Source of the DNA: Pseudopyrenochaeta lycopersici | Taxonomy: Eukaryota > Ascomycota > Dothideomycetes > Pleosporales > Pseudopyrenochaetaceae | Reading direction: 5' to 3' | NCBI GenBank assembly: GCA_003313425.1 | Contig: NHZP01000036.1 | Location: forward strand, 466,888-530,887 | Length of the DNA stretch: 64,000 nt | In this document: piece after piece, positions 21,299 through 31,684 of the stretch | Layout of the letters: each line of letters begins with the position of its first letter | How positions within the stretch are numbered: the first letter of the stretch is position 1 | The notes under the pieces: generated by a model | Told to the model about the DNA's origin: nothing | What the model saw: only the letters and a program-made list of their open reading frames with translations | Database searches by the model: none | Position numbers and translations under genes: made by a program

Positions 21299-22520
21299 GT
21301 CGTTGAGCACGTGCGCCTAAGTGAAGCCCTCTGGGGAGACAATAGAATAAGAAATGAGGTAAGAGACAAAGGGGGCTCGGTCAGACTGCGGGCGCCTAAG
21401 CTGTTCTTTGCATTTGATAGCATACCCAAGGCGGCTTTAACCATCTGACTATGTTTATATGACCATGTGAAAGTGCGGATGGGAATTCCTGCGAATCTTT
21501 ATCCGCAAGTCCAGGGACGAGATCCCATGCTGCCTTAAGTCAGCCCAGGAGAGTGGATGATGTTCTGCTATGACCAATTAGCGTGCCCGCCAATTCAGCT
21601 GGGCGGAACACAAAAAGGAAGCAAAAACTCGTGGCTTGCCAAAGGCGCGTGTCATCCAGGCCACCATTTCTGCTCTTTTTATGTAATTGCAAAGACAGAT
21701 GGACAAGATTGGATAATGATCAGTTAGTCGACGTAAGGACAGCGTGTAGTAGCTGAAGTACATTCATCAAAACCATAGCACTTCGCATGATAAGAAGGGC
21801 TGCTCTAGCAGATGCCGACGCGTCGGTCTCCTCTCTGCGATTGATGGGATGAGGTATGCTCGGTGACCTTTGCGGTGGCAACCATGGCCCGCCCAGTCGC
21901 CAGCGCATGCGAATCCTGACGGGAGGCTCAGGTAGAGAGTGTTGAAACCTGCCCAGGTATACAAAGCGAGCGCTTGGCTGTGCGCACGGGCCTGGCCTTA
22001 AATCTGTCTTTTTGCTCGACTTTCGGCTGCTTTGAGTCCTCTATCAGACCTGATGCCTCCTGCTCCCGTCAGGATTGTGTTGGGAACACCTTAATCGACG
22101 CTGCAGCCCCTTCATGCCATCTACCCTGCGTACTCTAATGACTTGCGCTTGGTGAAGCCGCTAGTTACCGTTTTGACCAAATTTAAGGTCAATTCTAGTA
22201 ATGATCCCCGTACAGCCCGGGCCATGACCTGCAGATTGTCATGGTCTATTCTGAATTCACGGCAATACCCGAATCGGCGAGAATTGAGTTCTTGGGATCA
22301 GGGATTAGAGCATATTGGCTAATTCCGCCTGTTAGCGCGACCCAGGTGCTTTAGCGTTGCGCCCTAATGGGACGAAGGGGCTATGGCTTACAGCTTGCAT
22401 ATGCACGTTATCGGTGTGGCTCATCTCCTACTTCCCGATAAGAAGGGGCTAACGGGACCCTAGTTGCAGAAGGAACCTAGAGTATTACCTCAGTTTCCTC
22501 AGACCATAGATTGATCACGT
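21299..22520. other. Intergenic, promoter side of GPCR
   Basis: 1.2 kb without a supported gene. It should contain the receptor promoter. The junction with the truncated Copia element lies near 22540, and no LTR is present there. Confidence 0.4.
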
Positions 22521-23840
22521 GTGCCAAGCTGCGCTAGACCATTCTGGTCGGGCCGCTCAATCTATAGTCTGAGCTGGACGGCCTGGTACCGCCAGTTTAA
22601 GATGAAGTGCGAATCATTGAGGAACTGGCCCCTCGTCGACCCGGAAGGTACTGAAGAACCGAAACCGAAGCCAACAGTTCCACGATTACCGAACATTGCC
22701 GATTATCAACCTGCAGCGACAGTTTTGGCGAGGAGCACTACGTCAAGCTCTCGAACGCGCGGAAACACGCAACCAACACAACAAGAGGAGATTCCTTCCG
22801 CTACTATTCCAACAAGGATCTCCGAACTCTCCCAGAGTGGACAGGAAGCATATAAAGAGGACCGCGATGACTATAAGATACACCTTGAATCGTACAAGCT
22901 CTTAGATAAGGAATATCAAGAAGAAAGGACGAAGTACGAGAAGCTGATCGAGCATATACTAGCCACTGTCTCACCTCATCTGCAACTAAGCTGCTGTGAG
23001 TCGGGCAAGTCGGTCCGGGAATGGGTAACCTCCCTCCGGGAGACGGTAGGTGTTGACCCACAGGAAGAACGAACTAAAGCGCGAGAGAAGTACCACGCTG
23101 CACTCAGGCCAATGAGAACCCCAAGCATTTGGGAAACATGGCTGACCGAGTACGATCGAGCAGCAACCCGAGCTGAAACCCTAAAGGTTAGCGAGGTGCT
23201 GCAAACAGAAGATGTGAAAAATGACTTCCTAGGCGCTGTCTCGAAGGTGGCCCCAACATGGGTAGCTACCTTCTCCGGTCCTGGATATGACAGAACGACC
23301 ATTAATAGGAAGAAGATGATGAAACTCTTCCGCGACCACATGAGCCTATCCCACCCATTAAAGGGCACGCAGAAGAGCGCTTTCGCTGCGGGAGAAGCAT
23401 CATACGTCTCTAACGGTGCATCCGTTCAGGGCACACAAAATGGGGACGCCCTGAGTGTGTCGGAAAGAGCGCCATCTGCCCCCTCACAGGGCGGCCAGGG
23501 GAAACCCAGGCAGAAACGAAAACGTGATGGTCAAATGACCAAATCCAAGCAGTTCCCGATTGGGAATACAGCGGCAGCTGGAGATGATTGTCCTGCTTGT
23601 GGACAGCGCCACAACTTATTAGACTGTTACTACGTGTATACCGAAAAGGCACCCAAGTGGTTTAAGCCAAATCAAAGTATCACTAAACTGGTACAGTACA
23701 AAATTGATAATGATAATGACTTACAGAGGGCGATACAGGAATCAAGCCCAGAGGCTAAGAAACCGCGCCTTTCCTCCGCATCGCGATCGATTACGCCGCG
23801 CATTAAAACATCACAAACACCAGACCTATCAACAGATTGA
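22521..23840 (+). CDS. gag: Copia Gag (5'-truncated)
   Basis: The frame aligns with the Gag of the second element: WTAWYRQFKMKCESLRNW against FTKWKAQLSARCDAYRIW, shared VSPHLQ..CC..G....EW, RREMIKRFRDHM-like and APTWA segments. It ends in a CCHC zinc knuckle CPACGQRHNLLDCYYV (near residue 355). The first ATG in frame is at 22602, and upstream codons are still Gag-like, so the true start was lost with the 5' end. The frame ends at the TGA at 23838-23840, which is immediately followed in the same frame by pol. Confidence 0.85.
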   Translation: MPSCARPFWSGRSIYSLSWTAWYRQFKMKCESLRNWPLVDPEGTEEPKPKPTVPRLPNIADYQPAATVLARSTTSSSRTRGNTQPTQQEEIPSATIPTRISELSQSGQEAYKEDRDDYKIHLESYKLLDKEYQEERTKYEKLIEHILATVSPHLQLSCCESGKSVREWVTSLRETVGVDPQEERTKAREKYHAALRPMRTPSIWETWLTEYDRAATRAETLKVSEVLQTEDVKNDFLGAVSKVAPTWVATFSGPGYDRTTINRKKMMKLFRDHMSLSHPLKGTQKSAFAAGEASYVSNGASVQGTQNGDALSVSERAPSAPSQGGQGKPRQKRKRDGQMTKSKQFPIGNTAAAGDDCPACGQRHNLLDCYYVYTEKAPKWFKPNQSITKLVQYKIDNDNDLQRAIQESSPEAKKPRLSSASRSITPRIKTSQTPDLSTD

Positions 23841-23849
23841 CTAGAAGGT
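23838..23849 (+). promoter_or_regulatory. Candidate gag-pol readthrough stop (UGA CUA GAA GG)
   Basis: The gag stop TGA is followed by CTAGAAGG. Reading through it continues in frame into pol (LEGRVIATTAAVMAAS...). The same 14-base context GATTGACTAGAAGG surrounds the gag stop of the second, diverged Copia element. UGA followed by CUA is a known leaky stop context in eukaryotes. Use by this element is inferred. Confidence 0.6.
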
Positions 23850-23876
23850 CGTGTTATAGCAACTACTGCAGCGGTC

Positions 23877-26800
23877 ATGGCCGCATCAACGTTCAATGCC
23901 AATGGTCGAGAATACCCACTTAAGAATGCATTCATCCTTGACTCCGGCTCGACCGCACACATCTGCAATAACATCAATCGAATCGAACACCTTCGCGAGT
24001 CGGTAATGGGAGACTGCATTTGGGCGGGCAATACACAAGTCTGGATTAAAGGCTATGGGACAGTGTACGTCAAAACCCAAGGAGTGGAAAGGAAGCATAC
24101 TCTAAGGCTTGATAACGTGGCTTGGTGTCCTGACCTCCTCTGTAACCTGGTGTCATTCAGACTACTTAGAAGACAGGGGATCTGGTGGGATAATAAACAA
24201 GAGCCAACGACACTACGGAGATGGGACAACTCAATCATTGCGTACCTGACGGAAGCACACGACCAATGGGTACTCGAGCAATCAGAGGCAAACGGCAGTG
24301 CCTTTTACACCCGATTCAACTCTCGAACCAGGCGGGCGCCACAAAGAGCAAGTGCAATACTATGGCATAAGCGCCTAGGGCATCCAGGGCCCGCAGCGAT
24401 CGAACACCTCGTCCAACAATCTGAGGGGGTGCGCATCAAAGGCGTCACTACAGTCGAGTGCGATGCATGTGGGAGAGCCAAATCAAAGCGCAGGATCCGC
24501 AGAGAACCTCGACTGAGCGAAGAAGGGCCAGGAGAACGAATCGCGATCGACTTTCACGACTACGAAGCCGGAAGCTACTCAAAGGAAAAGAGCCAAATGC
24601 TTATCACTGACCGATTCTCAGCATATAACTGGGATTTCTACTTCGCCGACAACAGACCAGCACGATCTATTATTCGATTACTGGATAATTTCACTTGCTT
24701 CCTATATACGCAGTTCAATATTCTTGTAAAGGTTATTGAGACGGATAACGAGATAGTGACCGTCAAGCCAGAAGTTAAGAGATGGTGCACGTCTAAAGGC
24801 ATAAAGGTCGAGCCTTCTGCTCCTGATACCCAATCACAGAATGGCGGAGGAGAACGCTCAGGGGGTGTGATAAAAGAAAAGGCACGTGCGATACGGCTGG
24901 ATGCTAATCTCCCCTGGGAACTATGGCCAGAAATCACAAGAGCGGCAGTATACCTATACAATAGAACGCCGAACCACTCAAACCGCTGGAAAAGCCCATA
25001 CGAGGTATTCTTCACAAGGGTCGCTGCTATGAATGGTATCGTCACTGGACCACGGAAACCAAACCAAGCTCATCTTAAAGCATATGGCTGCAAGGCATTT
25101 GCAATGACCGACGATACCCACCGAGGAAAGTCGCGACTGCAACGCTTGGATCCAAAAGCTTGGATTGGCTATCTTATTGGCTATCAATCTACAAACATCT
25201 ACCGCGTTTGGATCCCGTCACTAGCTAAAGTTATCAGCACAAGAGACGTAGTCTTCGATGAAAGCGTAGTGTTTAGCGGCAAAACGGAAGACCTCATGGA
25301 CAACCTTATGCATAATACCCTGCAGGAGATTGCAACGTGGGTGAAAACGATTGAACTGCCTACACCACCGCGACAGGGACAGCCTGAGACTGGGTCGTTC
25401 TACGAAGACGATACAATAATGGGAGAGAGTTCAAGTCCACAAGGTCAAAAGTCAAGAGGTTGCCGAAGTAGAAAAGTGATGGACTCATACCCAACGCCGC
25501 CAGACACTCCGCCACCTGTAGCTCTCCTTAGCCAGGCGTGGACCGACGAACTTGAAGCTAATAGCACGACGACGCAGGGCTCGTCAAAAACAGAACCATG
25601 GGCAGCAGCATTTATGGCCGGTACTCAAGCAGGGCACGTAGGGGAACACGAAGGCAAGCCCATTGACAAGTCACAGCTGAAGAGAATGCTGGCAAAGGGG
25701 GTGAAACCTCACCGAAACCAATTGCCACCTCTGCCGACGACCTACTCAAAGCTTGAAGATCATCCTCTGCACGAAATGTTCAAGGAAGCTGAACGAGAAC
25801 ACCTAAGGAGCCATGAACAAATGAAGTCCTGGGCTGAAGTGCCAATCACTCCCATCAAACGGAGAGGTCACCAAATATTAGACTGCATGTGGGTGTATAC
25901 CTACAAATTGGACAAACACCATCGCCTTATTAAATGCAAAGCACGACTGGTCGTTCGTGGCGATCAGCAACAAAACATCACGTCACAAGACACATACGCA
26001 GCCACTTTAGCCAGCAGGTCTTTTCGAATGCTCATGGCAATCGCTGCCAAGTTCAACCTTGAACTTAAACAGTACGACGTTACTAACGCATTCGTGCATG
26101 CAACCATAGATAGAGAAATCTACATGAGAATGCCACGAGGATACCAGAAGCCCGGAACGATCCTTAAGCTTGAAAAGGCACTTTACGGTCTTCGAATTTC
26201 ACCGCTCCTATGGCAGAAAGAATTCGTCTCAACCCTCACCAAACTAGGCTTCAAACAAGTACCACATGAGGCCTGCTGCATGATCAAGGATGGCATTATC
26301 ATCTTCTTTTACGTCGATGACATTATCTTAGCCTATCACCAGAAGAAGGAGGTAGAAGCTCAACAAGCTATCAAGGCTCTTCGAGAAAGATACACCTTCA
26401 CAGGGGGAGAAGACTTGCAATGGTTCCTCGGCGTTGAAGTTATCAGAGACCGAGAACAACGATTAATTCAACTCTCCCAGTTAGCCTATGCCGACAAAAT
26501 TAGCAGACTTGCAGATAGGAAAGATGTCCGACATGATACCCCAATGGCAAGCGTTGAACTCCAGCCACGCGAGGGATTAGCATCACCAGCAGAAGTCAAC
26601 AAATACCAGCGTAAGATTGGTTCCTTACTATTTACCGCCGTTACAACACGACCAGATATCGCCTTCGCAACATCGCGCCTTGCACGCTTCCTCGTCAACC
26701 CTGGCACGGAGCATCAGGAGGCTGCTGACAGAGTCCTGCTCTACCTTGCAGCGACAAAATCAAGAGCACTCCAATTGGGAGGAGGCGACAAGCTTGAAGT

Positions 26801-27338
26801 AGCCAGCGATGCATCATTTGCCGATAACACAGTCGATAGAAAGAGTTCGCAAGGTTATGTAATTAAGCTATTCGGTGGTCTTGTTACCTGGAGAGCAAGT
26901 AAACAGGACACGGTTACTACCTCAACGACTGAAGCAGAACTGCTCGCGCTCTCCCAAGTAGCAAAGGAAGCTATCTTTACCTCGCGACTTCTCAAGGAGC
27001 TCCAGATATCATTGCCGGAGTCGACCATTACAATTCAATGCGACAATACACAGACAATTCGACTTGTGACGGAAGAGATTGCAAAACTCCAAACCAAACT
27101 TCGACATGTAGACATCCACAATCACTGGCTACGACAGGAAGTATTGCTTGAACGAATTCAAGTTAAATACGTAAAGTCCTCGCAAATGATAGCAGATGGA
27201 CTTACCAAAGCGCTGCCCTCAAACAAATGGGAGAACTTTCTTAATCAATTAGGACTGGTAAACAAGAAACCGGCCTTAGCAAAAGAGTTAAAACTCGAGG
27301 ACATACAGACTCAAATAGAGGATCTGACAATCGCATAA
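23877..27338 (+). CDS. pol: Copia Pol polyprotein
   Basis: 1153 codons, same frame as gag. Order: aspartic protease (FILDSGSTAHICNN), GAG-pre-integrase zinc finger (LWHKRLGHPGPAAIEHL ... CDACG), integrase core (AIDFHDYE, ETDNE, NGGGERSGG), reverse transcriptase (MWVYTYKLDKH, KQYDVTNAFVHA, catalytic YVDDIIL), and RNase H (ASDASFADN, TTSTTEAELLALSQ, CDNTQTIRL, KLRHVDIHNHWLR). No internal stop. An ATG exists at 23877, but the open frame extends upstream to the gag TGA, so a Gag-Pol fusion by readthrough is possible. The element lacks its 5' LTR, hence no normal promoter or primer site. Confidence 0.9.
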   Translation: MAASTFNANGREYPLKNAFILDSGSTAHICNNINRIEHLRESVMGDCIWAGNTQVWIKGYGTVYVKTQGVERKHTLRLDNVAWCPDLLCNLVSFRLLRRQGIWWDNKQEPTTLRRWDNSIIAYLTEAHDQWVLEQSEANGSAFYTRFNSRTRRAPQRASAILWHKRLGHPGPAAIEHLVQQSEGVRIKGVTTVECDACGRAKSKRRIRREPRLSEEGPGERIAIDFHDYEAGSYSKEKSQMLITDRFSAYNWDFYFADNRPARSIIRLLDNFTCFLYTQFNILVKVIETDNEIVTVKPEVKRWCTSKGIKVEPSAPDTQSQNGGGERSGGVIKEKARAIRLDANLPWELWPEITRAAVYLYNRTPNHSNRWKSPYEVFFTRVAAMNGIVTGPRKPNQAHLKAYGCKAFAMTDDTHRGKSRLQRLDPKAWIGYLIGYQSTNIYRVWIPSLAKVISTRDVVFDESVVFSGKTEDLMDNLMHNTLQEIATWVKTIELPTPPRQGQPETGSFYEDDTIMGESSSPQGQKSRGCRSRKVMDSYPTPPDTPPPVALLSQAWTDELEANSTTTQGSSKTEPWAAAFMAGTQAGHVGEHEGKPIDKSQLKRMLAKGVKPHRNQLPPLPTTYSKLEDHPLHEMFKEAEREHLRSHEQMKSWAEVPITPIKRRGHQILDCMWVYTYKLDKHHRLIKCKARLVVRGDQQQNITSQDTYAATLASRSFRMLMAIAAKFNLELKQYDVTNAFVHATIDREIYMRMPRGYQKPGTILKLEKALYGLRISPLLWQKEFVSTLTKLGFKQVPHEACCMIKDGIIIFFYVDDIILAYHQKKEVEAQQAIKALRERYTFTGGEDLQWFLGVEVIRDREQRLIQLSQLAYADKISRLADRKDVRHDTPMASVELQPREGLASPAEVNKYQRKIGSLLFTAVTTRPDIAFATSRLARFLVNPGTEHQEAADRVLLYLAATKSRALQLGGGDKLEVASDASFADNTVDRKSSQGYVIKLFGGLVTWRASKQDTVTTSTTEAELLALSQVAKEAIFTSRLLKELQISLPESTITIQCDNTQTIRLVTEEIAKLQTKLRHVDIHNHWLRQEVLLERIQVKYVKSSQMIADGLTKALPSNKWENFLNQLGLVNKKPALAKELKLEDIQTQIEDLTIA

Positions 27339-27386
27339 GATATAAGTTTTTGACAGCTTAGAAGATCACTCCAAGCTGAGGGGGTG

Positions 27387-27548
27387 TGTCAGATTGTCAA
27401 ATACAAGGAAAGAGCGATAAATAGTAGGACCGATAACTATTGCGATCTACGGAACCTCCGGAAGCAGAGGAGCTATAGAAAAGAACAGACAGAACAACAA
27501 TAAATCATCATCCGCCTTCTGACCAACACATTCATTAAAATTCTGACA
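27387..27548 (+). repeat. 3' LTR of first Copia element
   Basis: Starts TGTCAG right after the polypurine tract and ends TCTGACA, about 162 bp. It shares GACCGATA and GGAACCTCCGGAAG with the LTR of the second element, so the two are related but distinct subfamilies. Confidence 0.75.
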
Positions 27549-28420
27549 TAAACACAGACCTGATACATCGATGATACATAGGTGATACCGTCCACGATGC
27601 AGTATTCGTATACTTCAGTTTTTATGCCTCTTATCTGACAACTATGCTATTTAGCTATTATAATTAGTAAGAATAACTATTACGTCCCTTATACTTAGGA
27701 TAGATATATTCTTTAGCGTATTATTAAGGTGGTAAGACTTTTAATTATTAGATTTAAGAGTCTTTACGTAATAAGTAATAAATAAGATATAAATCTTAAT
27801 AGGATTTAATAATTATTAATTAATTTAATCCTCTATCTTCTTTTACTTCCTTAGGTGTTATGTTATTACACCTAAGATTAGTGTTACGTAACTATCCCTT
27901 TTATATCTGTATATAACGTAGGCCGGCTGGATGTTCTAGGTACCTATTATCTGACATTAGCACTACCTTACTATTAAAACATACCTAAGAGGTAACAGCT
28001 AAAGTAACTATATATTAACGACAGAGAGGAGCTAAAGCGCTGTATAATCTGCTATTATGTGAGGTAGTTAACACGCACAGTTAGGACGGTCGAATTAAGA
28101 GTAACTCTATTTAAAAGAAGTAGACAAAATAGCATATACCTCTTACCTTTGGGAGAGAGGAGCTGCCTAAATACATAAGCTAGATCAGGCTAGTCCTGAT
28201 CTAGCTATCCAGCTAGGTAAAAGGTAAAAGGTAACAGTTACCTTTCACCTGCGTCTAGTAACTAGTAACCTGCGTCTAGTAACTTAGAAGGATTAGACCC
28301 TAATAAATAGAAAATAAATTTTATTATATAAATAATCTAGTATTAGTACTCTCTTTAGATATCTAGAATTAGTGCACTTTAATTAGCTGTAATCTATTAT
28401 TATATCAATTAGTTTTAAGA
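27549..28420. other. AT-rich, RIP-like DNA
   Basis: Strongly AT-rich with many TpA and few CpA/TpG steps, no coding frames, and short repeats (for example GCGTCTAGTAACTTAG-like units near 28255). This is what RIP leaves of repeated DNA. Confidence 0.55.
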
Positions 28421-28490
28421 CTAGCGCGGGGGACAAATTTTAAAGGGGGGACAAATCTTAAAAACGGGGGGACAAATCTCACTAGCCTAT
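28421..28490. repeat. Mutated MULE terminal repeat
   Basis: Contains three spaced copies of GGGGACAAAT(C/T)T(T/C)A in the same order and spacing as the right terminal repeat of the MULE at 12004-14870 (including AAAAACG before the last copy). Several C-to-T changes are present. No associated transposase was found, so it is a decayed end. Confidence 0.75.
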
Positions 28491-29333
28491 TAGATTTGTT
28501 GAGGCGCTAGCGCCTGATTTGGAACTGGCTTAACGTCTCAATAGAGGCCATCTCTTGTTCCCTAATCCGCTGTCCTTCAAAGCTTATGAGCTTAGCAATG
28601 ACTGAGAGATTCAGGGAAAAACTCATAATGCGCTCTTTGGTTCTTCGGGTTTCGAATCTTCCTGCGCTGCTTGCTGGCACCTCCTTAGAGCTTGGTTAAC
28701 GCTCTCAAAGTCGGTATTTCGGACTAATCGAGTAATAATGCGTTGGTGATCGCTTCGAGATGGGTCAAGGCCACACGAACGAAACTAGTTAGCAAGCTTA
28801 AAGTCCTCTAGGCTCTCGTCTTCTGCAAGCTTTGGGTTGGTGCTGAGCCATGTGCTTGCGCACGCTTTGGACACCTCTCGTTACGTTGTAGGTAATCTCC
28901 TTTCCGTTTAGGTAACACGGCTTGCACAACCAGAATCTCGCCTTAGTCATTCGATCTTTCTGCTCTATAGGAACCCCATATTTCCACACCCACTGGGTGA
29001 CTTTAACATCACTAAGAGGCGTTGCAAAGCTTGAGATACGCTCCCAATCAACCCCACTGTAGTCAAACTTTAGGGCAGCGGCTGGCTCGTCAGGCTGACT
29101 TTCTGGTAGCCAGATTGAGTCATCGTTGGTACGCTGTAACTCAGTACGTATAGAGGGATCTGCGATAACTTCTGAAAGCTCGTCGTCGATCGTATCGTTA
29201 AGATCAGCCTTTGCTGGACAGGAGAGTCCTCATCCTGGATAATAAGCTGCGATAATCGTTTACTACGACGTTGTTGCGGTCCAGTATTGTTAAGATAAGT
29301 AGCTAATCGCTTTCGATGATTCTTTAAGCTCAT
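28491..29333 (-). pseudogene. hAT transposase N-terminal remnant
   Basis: From ATG 29333 (MSLKNHRKRLATYLNNTGPQ) the frame shifts once near 29215. It then reads LNDTIDDELSEVIADPSIRT and FDYSGVDWERISSFATPLSD. These are followed by a BED-type zinc-finger region (ARFWLCKPCYLNGKEITYN ... VRKHMAQHQ) and LRRCQQAAQEDSKPEEPKS, then stops. This matches the N-terminal layout of the intact hAT at 46104-48659 (INWSRLPQY, FVCRYCHEHKI). The catalytic and dimerization parts are absent. Confidence 0.72.
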
Positions 29334-29612
29334 GCTGGCAGTTAATAAAGGAGTAACAAGAGAAATAGATCAAATTTGCAGAAAAACTGTACTAACGCGT
29401 TCATGCTCTTATCTATTGACTTCTCCGCTTCCCCGCTTTTGCGACGCGTCTGTAAACAAGAACAAAAACAAAGCTAACAATACTCGAACGACGATCGTTT
29501 ACTGATCGTTTACACGAACGATGTCCAGGTCTGATTCCAGAAGCTACACCAGGGTTCTTAATGGTTACTCTACTACAGGGGCATGCCAATCAACACTTGG
29601 TCAGGGTAGGCT
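29334..29612. other. Intergenic, nothing recognised
   Basis: 3' flank of the SDR gene and upstream edge of the hAT remnant. Confidence 0.35.
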
Positions 29613-30457
29613 TCATGCCATGTACATACCACCACCAGCTTGAATCGTCTGCCCGGTAATCCACCTGCTCGACGGCTCCGCGAGCATCGCTATAGCAAGA
29701 GCGATATCCTCAGCCTTGCCCAGCCTATGTTCTAGAGGGGTCATCATCTTTTGCATCTGAACTCCCTGCTCAGAGTCTGGTCCAAATGAGCGAACCATCA
29801 TGTCCGTATCAGTAACGGCAGGGGCAACCACATTAACCGTGTGGCCGGCAGCGCCCAGCTCTGAAGCCCAGCCACGGGTCAGAGCTTCTATAGCAACCTT
29901 GCTTGCGGCATAGATGCTCGCTCCGGGGAAACCGATTCTTCCCAATACAGATCCGATATTGATGATGCGTCCCGGCGCCCGAAGATGCGGAAGCACGGCC
30001 TGCGTCATGAAGATGACACTGCGAACGTTGACGTCCAGGATGTCCGCGTAGCCCTCCACGGTGATCTCCCCGAGCGGTTTAGAAAATTCCTTTCCCGCGT
30101 TGTTGACTAAGATGTCGATAGATGGACCGAATGCCGCGCTCGTTGCTGCTACAACCTTGTCTGGGGAGCCGAGGTCGCGCACGTCGGCCCGGATTTTGAT
30201 GGCCGAAGACATGTTGTCGAAGCCCTTGATCTTCTCGATCACCTCGTCCGCCAGCTTCTCGCTGCTTGGAGAGACGAACGTGATGGCGACCTAGATTTTG
30301 TGGTCAAACCGCTGGTTTTTTTTCATCTGTTGCTAATTGTTCCTACCTTGGCACCTCGCCTTGCAAGCTCTACGGCGGTTGCTGCGCCGATGCCCCGCGA
30401 CCCTCCTGTCACGATGGCAACCTTACCGGCTAGGGTAGCAGTTTGAGTAGAAGTCAT
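29613..30457 (-). CDS. Classical short-chain dehydrogenase/reductase
   Basis: A 262-aa NAD(P)-dependent oxidoreductase of the classical SDR family, similar in layout to 3-oxoacyl-ACP reductase or polyketide ketoreductases. Exon 1 is 30457-30347, and an intron at 30291-30346 (GTAGGA...CTAG) leads to exon 2, 30290-29613. Visible motifs are the cofactor-binding TGGSRGIG, DILVNNAG, the active-site Ser in NIGSVLG, YAASK, and the C-terminal WITGQTIQAGGG. The start was chosen at MTSTQTATLAGKVAIVTGG; an upstream in-frame ATG would add a non-family leader. A TATAAAAG on the minus strand lies about 96 bp upstream. Substrate unknown; no cluster partners are adjacent. Confidence 0.92.
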
Positions 30458-30552
30458 CCTGTTGGGAATTGGTATGAGATTGGTTGGTAAATGATTACAT
30501 AAGACTAAGGGTAGAAGCTGTTTGATCATGGCATGAAAAACCCGTCTACGTC

Positions 30553-30560
30553 CTTTTATA
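30553..30560 (-). promoter_or_regulatory. TATA box of SDR gene
   Basis: TATAAAAG on the minus strand, about 95 bp upstream of the SDR start codon. Confidence 0.5.
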
Positions 30561-31425
30561 AAACTTCAGTAAGCAGCTGAAACGGCCTGGAATTCAGCTC
30601 TCTATTTTGCCGAATAAAATTAGAGATACCGGTAGAACCATGACAAATTGCGGACGTTCGCCGTTTGCTATAGACCGAGTCATAGTTTGGCGTAGCCCGA
30701 GCATGGAGGCTGTGTTCACTAATCGCACTTTGGGCCAAGTTTCACTAGCAGTCTGCGGCGAAACTTTCACGCGTAGTAATAGCAGATCGATGAGCGAAAG
30801 CAATCCCGACACGAAGATCTCCGATAACAGTTCACGTGTCTTCAGTAATTAGGCTTACTATTTAGATTTGCGCTTAATTAGACTCTGTCCAAGATGGTTA
30901 GGGTGCCGCTAAAAGACATAGGACGTAGTTTGATTTTCCTTTAGCTCAAGGCTTTCGAATTACTTCACGGCGGGTTCTGCTTCCATAAAACGATTTGTAC
31001 ATCATGCATTGGCTTCAAACATTAATATAAAGCAACTTCATTGGATAGGGTGCCACCCTCCAAGAGGCGCTCTCAAATGACTCGAGAGAATAATTGATGC
31101 ACTATGTAGTGGGCAGTCCAATGCTTGATTTCGTGCAATTTCTAAACTTAACAGTCTCTATCCTTGCCAGATTATAAATAATGATTAGGTTTTAAACGTC
31201 CTTCGCTTAGCTGCTTGACGTCCTGTGTAGCGTTACTAATCAGGCCATTTTCTGATTACCAATACCGTAGTTTAACGTGTTCCACCACCTGATGCACGTC
31301 CCTACCTAATACTGTTAAAGATCTAATCAAGTAGTTACAATATAAAGTAACTAGTGTTAACTAGTTACGCTCTTTAGAGTATTCTGTAGATGTACAGTAC
31401 TAGGTAGGTTAAATATAGAAGGATA
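30561..31425. other. Intergenic grading into AT-rich DNA
   Basis: An open frame of about 70-90 codons exists on both strands around 30594-30852 without recognisable features. From about 31180 the sequence is AT-rich and RIP-like. It is the target into which the Copia element was inserted. Confidence 0.4.
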
Positions 31426-31430
31426 GTAGT

Positions 31431-31651
31431 TGTCAGATTACACAAGTGCTGTAAGGCCTGTTAGATATAAAAGATAAACTCAGAAGTACTACACAGGAAA
31501 GGGCGATTAATAGAAGGACCGATACCACGGCCTTCGGAACCTCCGGAAGGGCAGCAGTCATAGAAAGGAGGGGAAAAAACACAGAATCAATCAACAACGT
31601 TCATCATCAAAATTCATCAAATATCAAGCCAAATAGTCCTTGAATCTGACA
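31431..31651 (+). repeat. 5' LTR of complete Copia
   Basis: Begins TGTCAG and ends CTGACA. Contains GATATAAAAGATAA, a likely TATA element for the genomic transcript. Identical by eye to the 3' LTR. Confidence 0.92.
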
Positions 31652-31684
31652 ATTAAGAGTCTCACTGCCTCAATCGATACGATA

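Larger units (their letters stand above)
22521..27548 (+). mobile_element. Copia LTR retrotransposon, 5' end missing
   Basis: Gag, pol, polypurine tract and 3' LTR are present, but no 5' LTR and no N-terminal ~30 codons of gag can be found upstream. It has the same organisation as the complete element at 31431-36658 but is clearly diverged in sequence. Both coding frames remain open, so loss of the 5' end seems recent relative to decay. The polypurine tract AAGCTGAGGGGGTG directly precedes the 3' LTR. Confidence 0.88.

Noticed and set aside
30594..30852. Small frames on both strands upstream of the SDR
   Set aside because: No homology, start context or signal; left as intergenic.
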